64,000 nt of DNA from Dryas octopetala (Eukaryota; Streptophyta; Magnoliopsida; Rosales; Rosaceae). The stretch is taken from contig OY992835.1 in NCBI GenBank assembly GCA_963921425.1, positions 25,433,322-25,497,321 of the forward strand, given 5' to 3'. Of the stretch, positions 26,387-37,689 are shown in pieces; within the stretch, counting starts at the first letter, position 1, and every line of letters starts with the position of its first letter. The notes under the pieces are model-generated. The model saw only the letters and a program-made list of their open reading frames with translations, was not told the origin of the DNA and did not search any database. Both the position numbers and the translations under genes were made by a program.

Positions 26387-27819
26387 CTTCAAATTTCAAT
26401 TGAACCTACAAAACTATTATCCCATCAAAATCCACCCCCAATATAGATAGAAATAAAAAATAAAAACAGTTCAAATGTTGAAACCCTAAATCTAAAAAGT
26501 TGAAAAGGCATGCATAAAATATGAGACGAAAACTCTAATCAGCTGAGTTTTAAAATCTTGATTACTGGTATGTATCGGGATACTGAAAGTTTCTTCTGCG
26601 GAGAAGAAGATCGCATTCGAATGAAGAGGTGGGTGTGAGTGTTCGAGTTCGAAAGGGTTTATGTGGGAGATTGGGACTGTGAAAATCGGAGTGAGAATGT
26701 AATGGGCAGAGGAGAGAGGAGATCATTACCTGAAAACTTGGGTGACGAGTTGGGAAGAAGATCCAATGCCTAACACACCACCGATTCGACTCGAAGCACC
26801 TCCGGTTCTCTTTTTTTATAGTCTGTATAGCTTCTTTCTGAACAAGAAAAGAAGAAATCGAAGACTTATATTAAAAAAGAAAAAGAAAAATGCAGGAGTT
26901 TTGGGCCAAAACTTTGTATGCTAATTACACCTGCTATTGAGTTGAGGGTCATGAGAGCCCACAAAGTTTGGGTCTTTGCCTCAGTTCTCATCTCTTTTCA
27001 AGATGATGAGGCCCAATAGATGTTACTGGCCCAGTAGCCCAGTAAGCCTAATAAACCGACCGGAAATTACAATGAGCCAATGAGGTTTGCTCATTCTGAC
27101 TTTTTTTTTTTGGTCGAAAGATCATTCTGACTTTCAAAGTTCAAACTACGTCGCTATAGCATATTATTTTCTCATATGGTTTTGGAATTTCAATTTATAT
27201 CACTTCCTTTTCTTTTTATTTTTTGGGTTGAATATCACTTTTTCTTTTTCTTTTTTTCATTTACATTATGCAAGAAACATATATATATATTATACACATT
27301 GTATATTAAGAACACATATATAAATGCATATAAAAATGATTAAATGGTATAAAAAATAAACGTTAAGAAATTAAGGGTGAAATCTTACAAAATTTGATAT
27401 GTCTGTATATATATATATATACTCGATCATTGTATATTAAGAATACGTACATATATTAGCATTTTAAACTTTGATGGTTGTGAAATGGGGTTGGCCTAGT
27501 TGGCGGAGGACAAGAACTCCCTTCCTACACACCCGGATTCGAACCTTGCTGGCCCCCTAGCTCCCTTGTAATAATAAAAAAAAAAAAACTTTGATGTTCA
27601 CGGTCTCTAGAATATTGATTAAGTTGACTTTGATATTCATATTTATATTAAATAATATAATATTTTGAAAACGTACGAATAGACCAGTAAATATATATTC
27701 ATGTGGGCTACATATATAATAAGCAGTGATCACAGCTGATTGGCATTGCCTAGGTATTTACATACGTACCCAGATCGAAAAACAAAATAAAGAAGTACAA
27801 AATTAATGGTATATATAGT
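26387..27819. other. Intergenic: proteasome promoter to P450 3' end
   Basis: The left side contains the proteasome leader (UTR exons 26387-26405 and 26730 to about 26815) and promoter. The rest is AT-rich with TA microsatellites (about 27281-27290, 27405-27420) and an intact SINE (27477-27585, listed separately). No gene found. Confidence 0.5.
27466..27596 (+). mobile_element. Short tRNA-derived SINE with 11-bp target duplications
   Basis: The direct repeats AAACTTTGATG at 27466-27476 and 27586-27596 flank a 109-bp body. The body has an A-box (TTGGCCTAGTTGG), a B-box (GATTCGAACCT) about 40 bases on, and ends TTGTAATAATA plus poly-A. This is the complete architecture of a plant tRNA-derived SINE, and the perfect duplication suggests a fairly recent insertion. 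Confidence 0.85.
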
Positions 27820-30460
27820 TTAGCCATCTTGATCTGGTGTAGCAGCAGCAGAAGCAGCTGGTTGAATGTCTAAGAGCAAACCTCTCCGGAATTCAACATA
27901 AGGGTAAGCAAGTGGGAAGTCATCTGTTTTCCATGTATAACTAAGGACAAGATGGTGAAGGAAGAATGAAATCACTACTTTTGCCAGATCAGCTCCAGGA
28001 CAAAGCCTTGCTCCACCACCAAACACTGTCACTTTTTTGTTCACTTCTTTATACTTGTCCTGCGCCGCATATAATAAACGCACGCGTGATTTTTAACTTC
28101 AAATTTCACAAACAATATATGGTCGACCGATTACAATTTTAAACAATTATTTAATTTATGCTTACTTACTTTGCCATATATAATTAAATAAATCTCAAAG
28201 TTTTAATCACAAATTGATCATACACATACAGTCCATCTCCAAGGATCAAAATCTAGTGGATTCTGATGAACAGCTGGATCCAAATGCGCCCCAGTAAACA
28301 TTGGAAGAACCTTCCATCCTGACGGTATGAGAAACTCTGAAGCAAAAATATATCATTAATCAATTAATTTACTAGCTAACTACTAAGCAATAGAAATTAA
28401 AGCAAAGTTAGTGAAATTAACAACAATTAATTATATTAACCAAATTAGTAACGTACCTTTAAATTCCACATCTACAAGAGCTTTCCTGTGCACAAATTTG
28501 ACTATATTTCCACATCTCATTGCTTCACATATGACCTGCATGTATATGTACGTGCACAGATTTCAGTCTTATATTCCACTAGCTAGTCCATATATACATT
28601 TTAATTAACCTGATTGCAGAATATATATATATGTATAATTAACTTTAAAAAATTATAAAAGTATGTAATTAATATTAATTAATTACAGAGAAGGTAAAGT
28701 CCATTTTCTTGTAATCCTCCCAGTTCAAGGATTCCCCATCCTTCTTGTTTCCCCTTATCGCTTGGTGTTCTTCCTGCAGAGATCGATTTTGGACATAATT
28801 AAGAAACATATATGTATACATATATTGCTTAATTAATTACTTATTTTATATATATATTGCATACAGTGATTTATGCATGCATTTAGGGTTGGAGTTGGAC
28901 TGTTGGAGAGAGAAAATATTTTAATCAGGAGGGGGGCCTCCCTGGTTGGTTTTATTCGTATGACCTTTAATTTGGAAAAAGCAAGTGGCGCATGGCCGAG
29001 AAAGTAGACAATCAAAGCCATGAGTGTTGCGGTTGTCTCGTAGCCTCCTAACATTATGTCCAATACAATGCTCACTGTTTCTTCATCCTTTAGCCTCATC
29101 TGTCCTTCCTTCAACAAAATCACGTCTAAGAAGTCTTCATCATTTGCTTCATTCCCTAATTTTCTTCGTTCTTCCATAATCTCTCTCACAGTCGAAGAAA
29201 GCCTTGCTCTAGCCTGAACATTACAAGAGGGGAGCTCAGTTAATCAATTAATTAATTATTTAAACACTAATTAATAGCATGAGCTACCTAGCATATACAT
29301 TACATAGAGATAGAGACACTAATTAACCTACCTTCTTCTTCGATCTTTAATTGATTTGTACAATTATTTAATATGCATGCTATGTTATCGGACTATCAAT
29401 TAACTTGATCAAACATCGACTAGGTATTCTTGTGTTAGTATGGACCTTACCTTGACAGCCTTGGCATAAGCAGTCCCAGGGATATATAATGGAAGAGAAA
29501 CAAAGCCTCTCATGTAGGTTTCAAAGTCTTCTAAGAGCCTTGAGGCTAGTGCCTCCTCTGGTTTAACACTCAAAAGCTGCTTCACCATAACACCCATTGT
29601 AAACTGCATATATGTATGTGCACGTGCATGTTCAATCAATATATACGTACATACCAATTAATTAAACAACAAATTGAAGAATTAAAGAAGCTAGAAGAAG
29701 AAGATAATTAATTAATTAATTAAAATTAGGTAGGTATATATACAGCTTTGGCTTCTTTGTAGAAGGAGACTTGTTTGCAGTCATTCCATGACTCCATCAA
29801 TGAGATAGAGAGCTTCTGAACCCAGTTAAGGAATGTGGGTGAGGACTTGGAAGTGGCGATGAAGCTGACAGCAATGTTTCTGAGCTTTCTGTGAAGGTCT
29901 CCCGAGACAAAGAGTAAAGAATAGCTTCCAAGAATTCCATGAACGGACTTGGGGTAGCTGGCTTGGAATAGCTTCTCTTCGTTCTGAAGAATAAACTGGT
30001 TCAGCTCAAGGTCACATGAAACTATGGTCGCTGAACCAAATAGATGCGATTTAAAAACCTTCCCATACCTGTACATAAATATTTAATTAATGCAAATTAA
30101 TTCTAGATCACCATATGTGTATATATATATATATATGAAATTAATTATATTCTTGTTTTTTTATTACATAGAAAAGAATCGAATCCTAGAACTATTCTAA
30201 TTCAAACTACATGTTGAAATTAATTAATATATAATTACGTACCTAGAACAATGTTGTTGCAAGAAGATTCCGAGAGAGTTTGAATGATGAGGCTTAAGGA
30301 AGCTGAGAGTCTCTCCGAGCAAGGGCCATCCCATGCTTCCAGGAGGTAAATTTTCAGCTGCTGGATTTTTTGTTGCAAATAATATTTTCAGAAGAATAAA
30401 AGCTAATATTGGTAGTATTCCTAGCAGAACAGCTAATAAAATAGGGGAAAACTCAACCAT
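27820..30460 (-). CDS. CYP724: CYP724-like cytochrome P450 (brassinosteroid C-22 hydroxylase type)
   Basis: Eight exons on the minus strand: 30243-30460, 29744-30068, 29451-29603, 28965-29213, 28687-28773, 28457-28535, 28230-28336, 27820-28059, giving 485 residues. An N-terminal membrane anchor (residues 5-28) is followed by the proline hinge [15 protein letters not shown]. The I-helix GGYETT (288-293), ExxR (E348, R351) and heme-binding [10 protein letters not shown] with Cys426 are all intact. The segment [59 protein letters not shown] strongly recalls CYP724, and the absence of the long acidic insert seen in CYP90B1 agrees. CYP724 enzymes (rice D11 is CYP724B1) hydroxylate C-22 of sterol intermediates in brassinosteroid synthesis at the ER; subfamily is not certain. 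Oddities: DFTFS replaces the usual DFTQC before VICEAMR at an exon junction, and intron 4 has the weak donor GTCATA. Confidence 0.85.
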
Positions 30461-30812
30461 ATTGTTTGCTCTGGATCTTTTCCTAAACAAAAGTATTAAT
30501 ATTTGACCTGTGGTGAGTCTACCCTTGCTTGCATATATATATGCGTACAAATTACATGTTCATTAATTAATGCCATCAAATCCAATAGTATCTTGATCTC
30601 GAAAAAGAAAAAAAGAAAAAAAGAAAAATCCGATTGTATATGTGTTTGAGATTCTGCTTTAATTAACTTCTATTTTTTCCGCCAAAAAATGGTTGATAAG
30701 GTAGTGGCCAATTGTTTTCTTCTAGCTAGGTGAGCACGCTGTTTTCGACTTTAATTTCAAAAATGGCAAAACCTTTTAAGTTATTTTTATCTAATAGATC
30801 ATAGATATGAAC

Positions 30813-31097
30813 AAAAGAGTCTCAACTTAGATTTTAATGAATTTAAAAGTTAAACGAAATCTAGATATTCTTGATTAAGATTTTATGAATTTCATATAAA
30901 TAGATTCCTTAAAAATTCAGGTGTTTTAAAAAACTCATGAATTTCATTAAGCGGTGAATTTTAATGGATTTAGATAGATTTAAATTAATAGATTTTTTTT
31001 CACATATCAAAGGCCATAAAAATTTCAACCATTTCCTCTTAAATTTTGATGGATTTTATAAATTTTAAAATTCATTAAAATTTCAATTAGAGACACT
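30813..31097. mobile_element. MITE-like inverted-repeat element
   Basis: The left end GAGTCTCAACTTAGATTTTA matches the reverse complement of the right end, which reads GAGTGTCTCTAATTGAAATT before TTTAATGAATTT. Both ends then share TTTTAATGAATTT. The body is AT-rich and noncoding. Confidence 0.5.
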
Positions 31098-31429
31098 CCT
31101 AAAAAATGGTGTATAATCAACAAGAATAAGAACAAGAATAGTAACAAGGCAAAGGGGGTTCACCTAACCCTTCTTAATTACAAACAAATTAAAGCCCCAC
31201 TAGCTACAGCTAACTGCTTTTCAATGTCAAAACAATATTTTAATTCTGAAACCTTAATTATATACCTACAAAAACCTCATTAGTGCGACCCTCTATGTCT
31301 CAAAAATTTTCAATCTTTTGCTTGCGCTTGCTACTATAAAGACTAGTTTGTAGTAGTATAATGAAAGACTTGAAAGGGTATAAAAAATGGGCATAGGTTT
31401 CCTAAAGCAAGAGCAGTGAGGAAGCACAC

Positions 31430-31866
31430 TCAGTGGAATGTATTGTATATGAATTTAAAAAAACTTTTGTAGAGTTTAAAATTAATATGATATTCAATTA
31501 AGACTTCTAAAGATTTTAAAAAGTTTGTAAAAGTTTATGTGTATTCAAGTAAGAATTTTAAAGAGTTTATAAAAATCATGTGGTATTCAATTAAGATTTT
31601 TAAATACTTTTAAAGTGTCCGTAAAAGTCTCTGTGTATTTAAAAAGTCATTGATTTTTATGAAATTCATTTAATGATGAGATTTGTAATAACTTTGAAAG
31701 ACTTTTATGTGTATTTCAAAGTCATTATAAATCTAACCTCTCTCTTACGAATTTTTATAAATTTTGTAAAACTCAGTAGAACTATGTAAAAATTTGTAAA
31801 TTACGTAAAAATCTATCCTTTAAAAAAAGTCAACAAAATTTTTTATAAATTTATATACACTGCACC
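31430..31866. mobile_element. Second MITE-like AT-rich element
   Basis: The left end (CAGTGGAATGTATTGTATAT then GAATTTAAAAAAAC) is similar to the reverse complement of the right end (GTGCAGTGTATATAAATTTA). The interior is made of degenerate copies of a 'tattcaattaagatttttaa' type phrase at 31495-31600. No coding potential. Confidence 0.45.
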
Positions 31867-31875
31867 GTCTTAGTT

Positions 31876-32073
31876 GAAAATTCTACCACCTTTGAAAGCT
31901 ACATATGTAGGCAGCAAATTAAAGTTATCAAAATTTTGATTAAGTTGGGTTGCTTTAAGGGTTTGACGTGGATTCGAAAATTCTACCACCTTTGAAAGCT
32001 ACATATGTAGGCAGCAAATTAAAGTCATCAAAATTTTGATTAAGTTGGGTTGCTTTAAGGGTTTGACGTGGAT
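31876..32073. repeat. 100-bp direct tandem duplication
   Basis: The segment starting GAAAATTCTACCACC at 31876 is repeated at 31976 with a period of exactly 100 bases. The only difference I see is GTTATC versus GTCATC. The near identity implies a recent duplication or a possible assembly artefact. Confidence 0.9.
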
Positions 32074-33380
32074 GTTAGGAATAGAAACCCGACCAAAATT
32101 GTGACTATTTGCTTTGAGCAATCATTCCCATTTTTCCAAAGGCCAAAAAATGCGTACTCATTTTTTGCTTTAAGTGGGTTTTAGGAGAAGAAAAAGCAGT
32201 ACGGACCCTTATAACAAGCAACAGGAGTGAACTAAGGAGGCAAGAGAAAGAACATCAATTGTGTCTGTCTGAGTGTCTGACCTTTACAGTGTGCATGGTG
32301 CACGTGCAATGGATCTGGGACACTCCTCAATCAATTGGATGGTTGGCATCTAGAAACCCTAATTAATAGCTGGATATCAATTTACATTAATGCAATCATG
32401 GTTAATTATGTGCCTTTTCATTTTTCAATATGAAATTTGTTTTTTTTGCTAGTCCTTTTTAAAATAAAAAATTAATGGACCTGATTGTGAGAATATAGAG
32501 TGTTGTTTTATATTAAAAAATTATAACTTTGTATAGTACGTAGTTTATAAGGTGTTAGGCATTTTCACTTATTATCAATTTTTTTTGGCTTTAATGCTCC
32601 AATTTCTTAGTATAAAAGCTAAGTTAATTCATCTATGTCACGCATTAAAAAAATATGCTCGTCTAATAATTTATATAAAGTGTTAGATCTCTCCTTACAG
32701 GGATAACTGATAAGGAAGGACAAAAAGAATTTCAGACGAAGACATGCATAGGGTAACACTTTATGCTACATTGAACCTATATGCTACTATAAAAATATAT
32801 TTATTTGCTAATTATACTTGTTAATGACAAAATTTGACTCAACGAACAAAACCGCATTGCACGTTTGAGGCTTTGAGCCTTTGAGCAGACAACTTATAAT
32901 TATTCTTTGTCTTTTATTTGGGGCCTGGGGATCAATATGAGTCACAAACGATAAGAAACAAACAAACAAACTGATATGTCTCTTTGTTGTTTTCTTATGG
33001 TACCTGTACGTCTTACTTTTATTAAACAGAAACACTTTTTAAAATATACACGAAATTTTTTCCCTCTCTTTTATCCCCCTCAATTTCTTAACAGGCATTA
33101 TAGCATACATTCGGTCCACAGAATTGGGCATCAAACCCATGACCCAATAAGACAGGTTAGCGTCCGGCCCATTTGTCCCTTGTATGTGTCCATCCAGAAA
33201 AGTTCAGCCCATCATGGGCCCCATTAAGTATAACGATCTTCAGGCCCAAATTGGGAGCCAAGTCACTAGACTCCTTACCAATCTACCATTAACAAGTTGT
33301 CTTCCACAGTTCCACTACATGTATCTGTGGCACAGTGGCACATAGAAAGTACACCTCAAAATCTTCAAAAAATCAAAGAC

Positions 33381-34361
33381 ATGGTCACCATTCACCCAAA
33401 CCTCAAGCCATGGCATCCATCTATGACAAGCAACCCACCACAGATCTCTTCTCTAATCAAAACCAAAACTCTTCCATCAAGAATTTCATGCAACACTTCA
33501 AGTGACAACAATGAAACCAAACAATCCCCAGCAGGCAAAATCAAGCGTCTTGTTCTCCCCCAAGAGGGTAGAACCAAACTCAACACTTACCCTGACAGAG
33601 AATTCTATGCCTATCCACGCTTTGTGACCCATGTTGATGATACCTTTATTTCCACATTGACCAATCTCTACAGAGAGAGATTGAGGCCTAATTCAGAGAT
33701 TCTTGACCTTATGAGCTCATGGGTCAGCCATTTACCCAAAGAGGTTAGCTACAAAAGGGTAGTGGGGCATGGGCTAAATGCTCAAGAGCTTGCCAAGAAC
33801 CCTCGGCTGGACTATTTTTTTGTCAAGGATCTCAATCAGGATCAGAAGCTTGAGTTGGAGAGCTGCAGTTTTGATGCAGTGTTGTGCACAGTTAGTGTGC
33901 AGTATCTTCAACAGCCTGAGAAGGTTAGAATATGGATGGTGCCTTTTTATTTTTTGTTACATTATGTGGTTATATATATGTATACATAGTATATACACCT
34001 TATTGAGTGGGAAAAAAACATAATTATCATGTATTTGCAGGTGTTTGCAGAGGTGTTTCGGGTTCTAAGGCCAGGAGGGGTGTTCATTGTGAGCTTTAGC
34101 AATCGATTGTTTTATGAGAAAGCCATAGGGGCATGGAGAGATGGGACTGCATACAGCAGGACACAATTGGTTGTGCAATACTTTCAATCTGTGGAAGGGT
34201 TCACACAAGCTGAAATAATAAGGAAATTACCAAATGCTAGTGGTGCTTCAAACAATAAATCACCATTGGGTTGGTTCATGAGTTTGATGGGATTGATGTC
34301 TGGGTCAGACCCCTTTTATGCAGTGATAGCTTACAAGAACTTCAAACCTGTATATGAATGA
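33381..34361 (+). CDS. SAM-dependent methyltransferase-like protein (type 11)
   Basis: Two exons (33381-33923 and 34041-34361) give 287 residues from the ATG at 33381. The family block RLRPNSEILDLMSSWVSHLP (motif I-like, about residues 97-116), then SFDAVLCTVSVQYLQQPEKVFAEVFRVLRPGGVFIVSFSNR (motifs for post-I, II and III) and KAIGAWRDGTAYSRTQLVVQYFQ identify a methyltransferase-11 protein. The first 60 residues are Ser/Thr/Lys-rich with few acidic residues and could be a plastid or mitochondrial presequence. The glycine-rich GxGxG of classic motif I is replaced by LMSSWVSH, which is unusual, so catalytic activity is not assured. The substrate is unknown. An in-frame non-ATG upstream extension exists but is unlikely to be used. 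Confidence 0.85.
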
Positions 34362-35004
34362 TTAGAAAATGATGAGGCTCTATGTGTTTCAGCATCAGCA
34401 TGCTTGTGTGTATTAGATTTGTTGTTGTAAACTTGTGAGATTGCCAAGTTGAATGTGGAGAGCTGAAATGAAACTTGTGCCAGGTCAGGGTACAATGGGT
34501 TTTTAGTGCACTGAAGTAAGAACCACTTAAAAATGTAGCAGAATTTGCCCCAAAAGAAATAATGTAGCAGAACTTGAAAGAAAGAAAAAAACTAATGTAA
34601 GAGTTGAGTACAAATTTTCAAAATTCACTAGTAACGGCCAAAGGATATATAGGAATGTCATTGTGCTTCAGAATTTTACCTCATAATGTTAGCATTATAA
34701 TGCTAAGCAATGCCACTAGGTCAGAGTGGGTCTGAAAGAGCTTGAAACGTTTCGATATGTTGCAAGTAAATAAATTCCTATATTGTTTTCGGCCATTTGG
34801 CCTTGGGCACGTTTCTGATATATGTGGACAGTACCGAAACGTTTATTTGTTTCACAACTTTGTTTTCCTCAAAATTAAAAATATCTTCACCTCACCTGCA
34901 AATCTTTGGACCATCTTCACCTAATGTAACCCAAACAATCTCTTCTCTCATTCCTTATCCTCTCTGTCCCTCTCTATCTCTCTCCCTCTCTTCTCGCTCC
35001 AACC
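34362..35004. other. Intergenic: methyltransferase 3' UTR and cp31 promoter
   Basis: No gene. The right 80 bases are a CT-rich leader just before the ATG at 35005, a common feature of plant leaders. Confidence 0.5.
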
Positions 35005-36779
35005 ATGTCTTCCGCAAGCACTGGTTTTTTGAAGCCATTATCGATAGCTGAAACTTGTCTAGCCTCTGTACCAACCCTCTTCACCCCCAAAAACCAATCC
35101 CCATTTCTTTCGCTTCCCTCAAAACCCAACAAGCTCTCCCACCTCTCATGCTCATTAACGCCTTCTCTCCCTTCATGGGTCTCTCTCAAACACAAGTCTT
35201 TACCTTTCCATGTGGCTCAGACCTCGAATTGGGCTCAACCAGAAGTAGAGGTAAAAGAAGAGGGTTTGGATTCTGAGAGTGAAGGGGTCGAGAACACAGA
35301 GGAGGGATTAGAGCCGAGTGCTCTTTCTGAGGGAGAAGAGAGTTCTGGGGATGGGGTTGTCGCGGGTGGTGAAGAAGAATACTATCCTGAGCCACCTGAA
35401 GAGGCCAAGCTCTATGTGGGCAATCTGCCTTTTGATATTGATAGTGAGAAACTTGCTAATATCTTTAATGAGGCTGGGGTTGTTGAGATTGCTGAGGTAA
35501 ATTTTGTGTCTTTGTTGCTCTGTGTGTGCTTTGCACTTAAATTGCAACATTGGATGTATTGTCACATTGTGTTGTGTTTTCTCTTTCCAATTACTAGGTA
35601 ATTTACAATAGGGAAACAGATCAGAGTAGAGGTTTTGGGTTTGTGACTATGAGTACTGTTGAAGAAGCTGAGAAGGCTGTAGAGATGTTCCACCGTTATG
35701 TAAGTTGCAAATTCCTTTGTTAACATTCTGAAATTTAGGGAGTAGAATATAGAAAAAAAGCATGCATGTTGATACTTGGGGTCCTATTACAAAGTGACAT
35801 TACATTGATTTAATCAATTAACAATTGAGGGGCTTCATTTCATGCACCTTTACATCACTTGTTTAACTCGCCAAATCCACCAGAGGAGTGAGTTTATTGA
35901 AAAAAATCCTGGATGAACTATTTTCATGCAAATGTGCTAATGAGCACACTTGTTAAATTTCAAACTCTCATATAAACCGTGTTTGAGAGTTGCATTTGTT
36001 CTTACACAGGATGTAGGTGGAAGGCTTTTGACTGTAAACAAGGCTGCTCCTAGAGGGTCACGTCCTGAGAGACCTCCTCGAGGATTGAATGAACCTTCTT
36101 TCAGAATCTATGTTGGTAACCTGCCGTGGCAGGTGGATGATTCTCGTTTGGAGGAGGTTTTCAGTGAACATGGAAAGGTGGTGAGTGCCCGGGTTGTTTA
36201 TGACCGTGAAACAGGGCGTTCACGCGGGTTTGGTTTTGTTACGATGTCTAGTGAGACAGAATTGGGTGATGCCATTGCTGCTCTTGATGGCCAGGTTATA
36301 GACTTACCTTGTTTCATTGAATGTTGAAACTTCTTTTCCTCCCAGTGTAGAGTATGCAGAGAAACTGAGAATGACGTAGATTTTAGGATAATACTCAGTC
36401 CATTACCTACTCATTAGGCTACAATAGCTTAATTTTATTTCAGAATCATTGTTGGTGTAGAAGTTATCATTTGACCTTTGAGACAAGGGAGTTATGGAAC
36501 TTCCTTTGCGGGGCTCAATCCCACCATTCATAAAAGGGAAGAGCCATGAACTTTCTACTGTTTAATATAGTTATTCATCCCTAGGCTTGTGTGTTTAGAC
36601 TCGAATGAAGTCACCTTGCAACTGATTTGCCTTTTGATTTGGATTTATGTTTCCTGCCAGATTCTGTGAATTAACAAAGACCCTGATTTTGTTTTGTATT
36701 TGGGTTGGGTGTGCAGAGTTTGGATGGCAGATCAATCAGAGTAAATGTTGCTGAAGAACGACCAAGGCGTGGCTTTTAA
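35005..36779 (+). CDS. CP31: 31-kDa-type chloroplast ribonucleoprotein (cp31)
   Basis: Four exons (35005-35496, 35598-35699, 36010-36294, 36717-36779) give 313 residues. A Ser/Leu/Pro-rich N-terminus (about 1-70) is a chloroplast transit peptide. An acidic domain (about 78-130, Glu-rich) follows, then two RNA-recognition motifs: RRM1 from residue 135 ([20 protein letters not shown]) and RRM2 from 230 ([20 protein letters not shown]). Both contain the RNP1 octamer SRGFGFVTM. This layout defines the plant cpRNP family, where cp31 proteins stabilise and help edit chloroplast mRNAs. The protein ends RPRRGF. Intron 2 (35700-36009) and the larger intron 3 are ordinary. It is tail-to-tail with the NET-domain gene. 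Confidence 0.95.
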
Positions 36780-37689
36780 ATTTAACAAGATTTTTCTTCA
36801 ATAGTTGATATGAACTCTTCATGATTGGTGCTTAGTGTAGGGAGAGGATCTTGGCAGTCCCGTACCTTTTTTTCCCGTTTACTTATATTTCCTTCTTTGA
36901 TAAGAAATTTTTATTAGGGATTTAAAGTTTTTATAGATTACCTCCTGTATTTTCTAGTATGTTGACAAACAGCATGGCCTATATCATGTTTATTACATTT
37001 AATCGGTCCAATGCAATTATCATTCTCATTTGATTACATTCTACTTTACAAAATTATCGCCCTACTTTTATAATAGGTCTAGATTTTTCCTTACACTGCT
37101 CCTTGAAATGTGTTTGTTCTGAATTTCGATAAAAAAGCTGATGCAATAATCTGAATTTTTTGATGTAGTAGTAGCAAAATCCAACACGCCAGTAGTCGCA
37201 CTACCCAAGACAATAAGTACCCCATTTGGCTATTTTTAAATAATTTTTTCTTGCTCCTCTCCTTCTCTATCTCCTCTTTCAGATTTAAACAACAAAAAGT
37301 ATAATGTTACAAAACGGATCTCAGCAATTAAGACATTCAAGATATATTGGCTCATGTTGAACTCAGATTTAACAACTCAGACTCGAGATAGAATTTTACA
37401 ATGAGTGCCAAAATTTCGTAACTTTGTGTTGTCAATATACAGTATAAGATGTACAATGTGCTTCCAACCTATACTGTGCAGAGCGTGCAGCCAATTGTGC
37501 ATCAAAAGTCTCCATCTTGCATCCATCCGAACCATTGAGGTGCTCCGAAAAGATTGCACTTCTCAGCCATAACGGTCAAACTCATCAAATATACCAGTCA
37601 GATTATGTGCAAAAGGTAGAACCATTAGCAGCCTTCTCTAAAATACTCAATCGTATGCGGGTGGGACAGAATGACCATCTAAGATTGAG
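36780..37689. other. Convergent 3' region between cp31 and NET gene
   Basis: This is the 3' UTRs of two converging genes plus AT-rich DNA. No coding region seen. Confidence 0.5.

Larger units (their letters stand above)
30461..33380. other. Intergenic, rich in small inverted-repeat elements
   Basis: Nearly 3 kb without a gene. It holds the P450 promoter (to about 30650), two MITE-like elements (30813-31097 and 31430-31866), a 100-bp tandem duplication (31876-32073) and, from about 33070, the leader of the methyltransferase gene. The last two are overlain by AT-rich low-complexity DNA. Confidence 0.55.

Noticed and set aside
33297..33380. N-terminal extension of the methyltransferase
   Set aside because: It would need a non-ATG start; the first in-frame ATG is at 33381.
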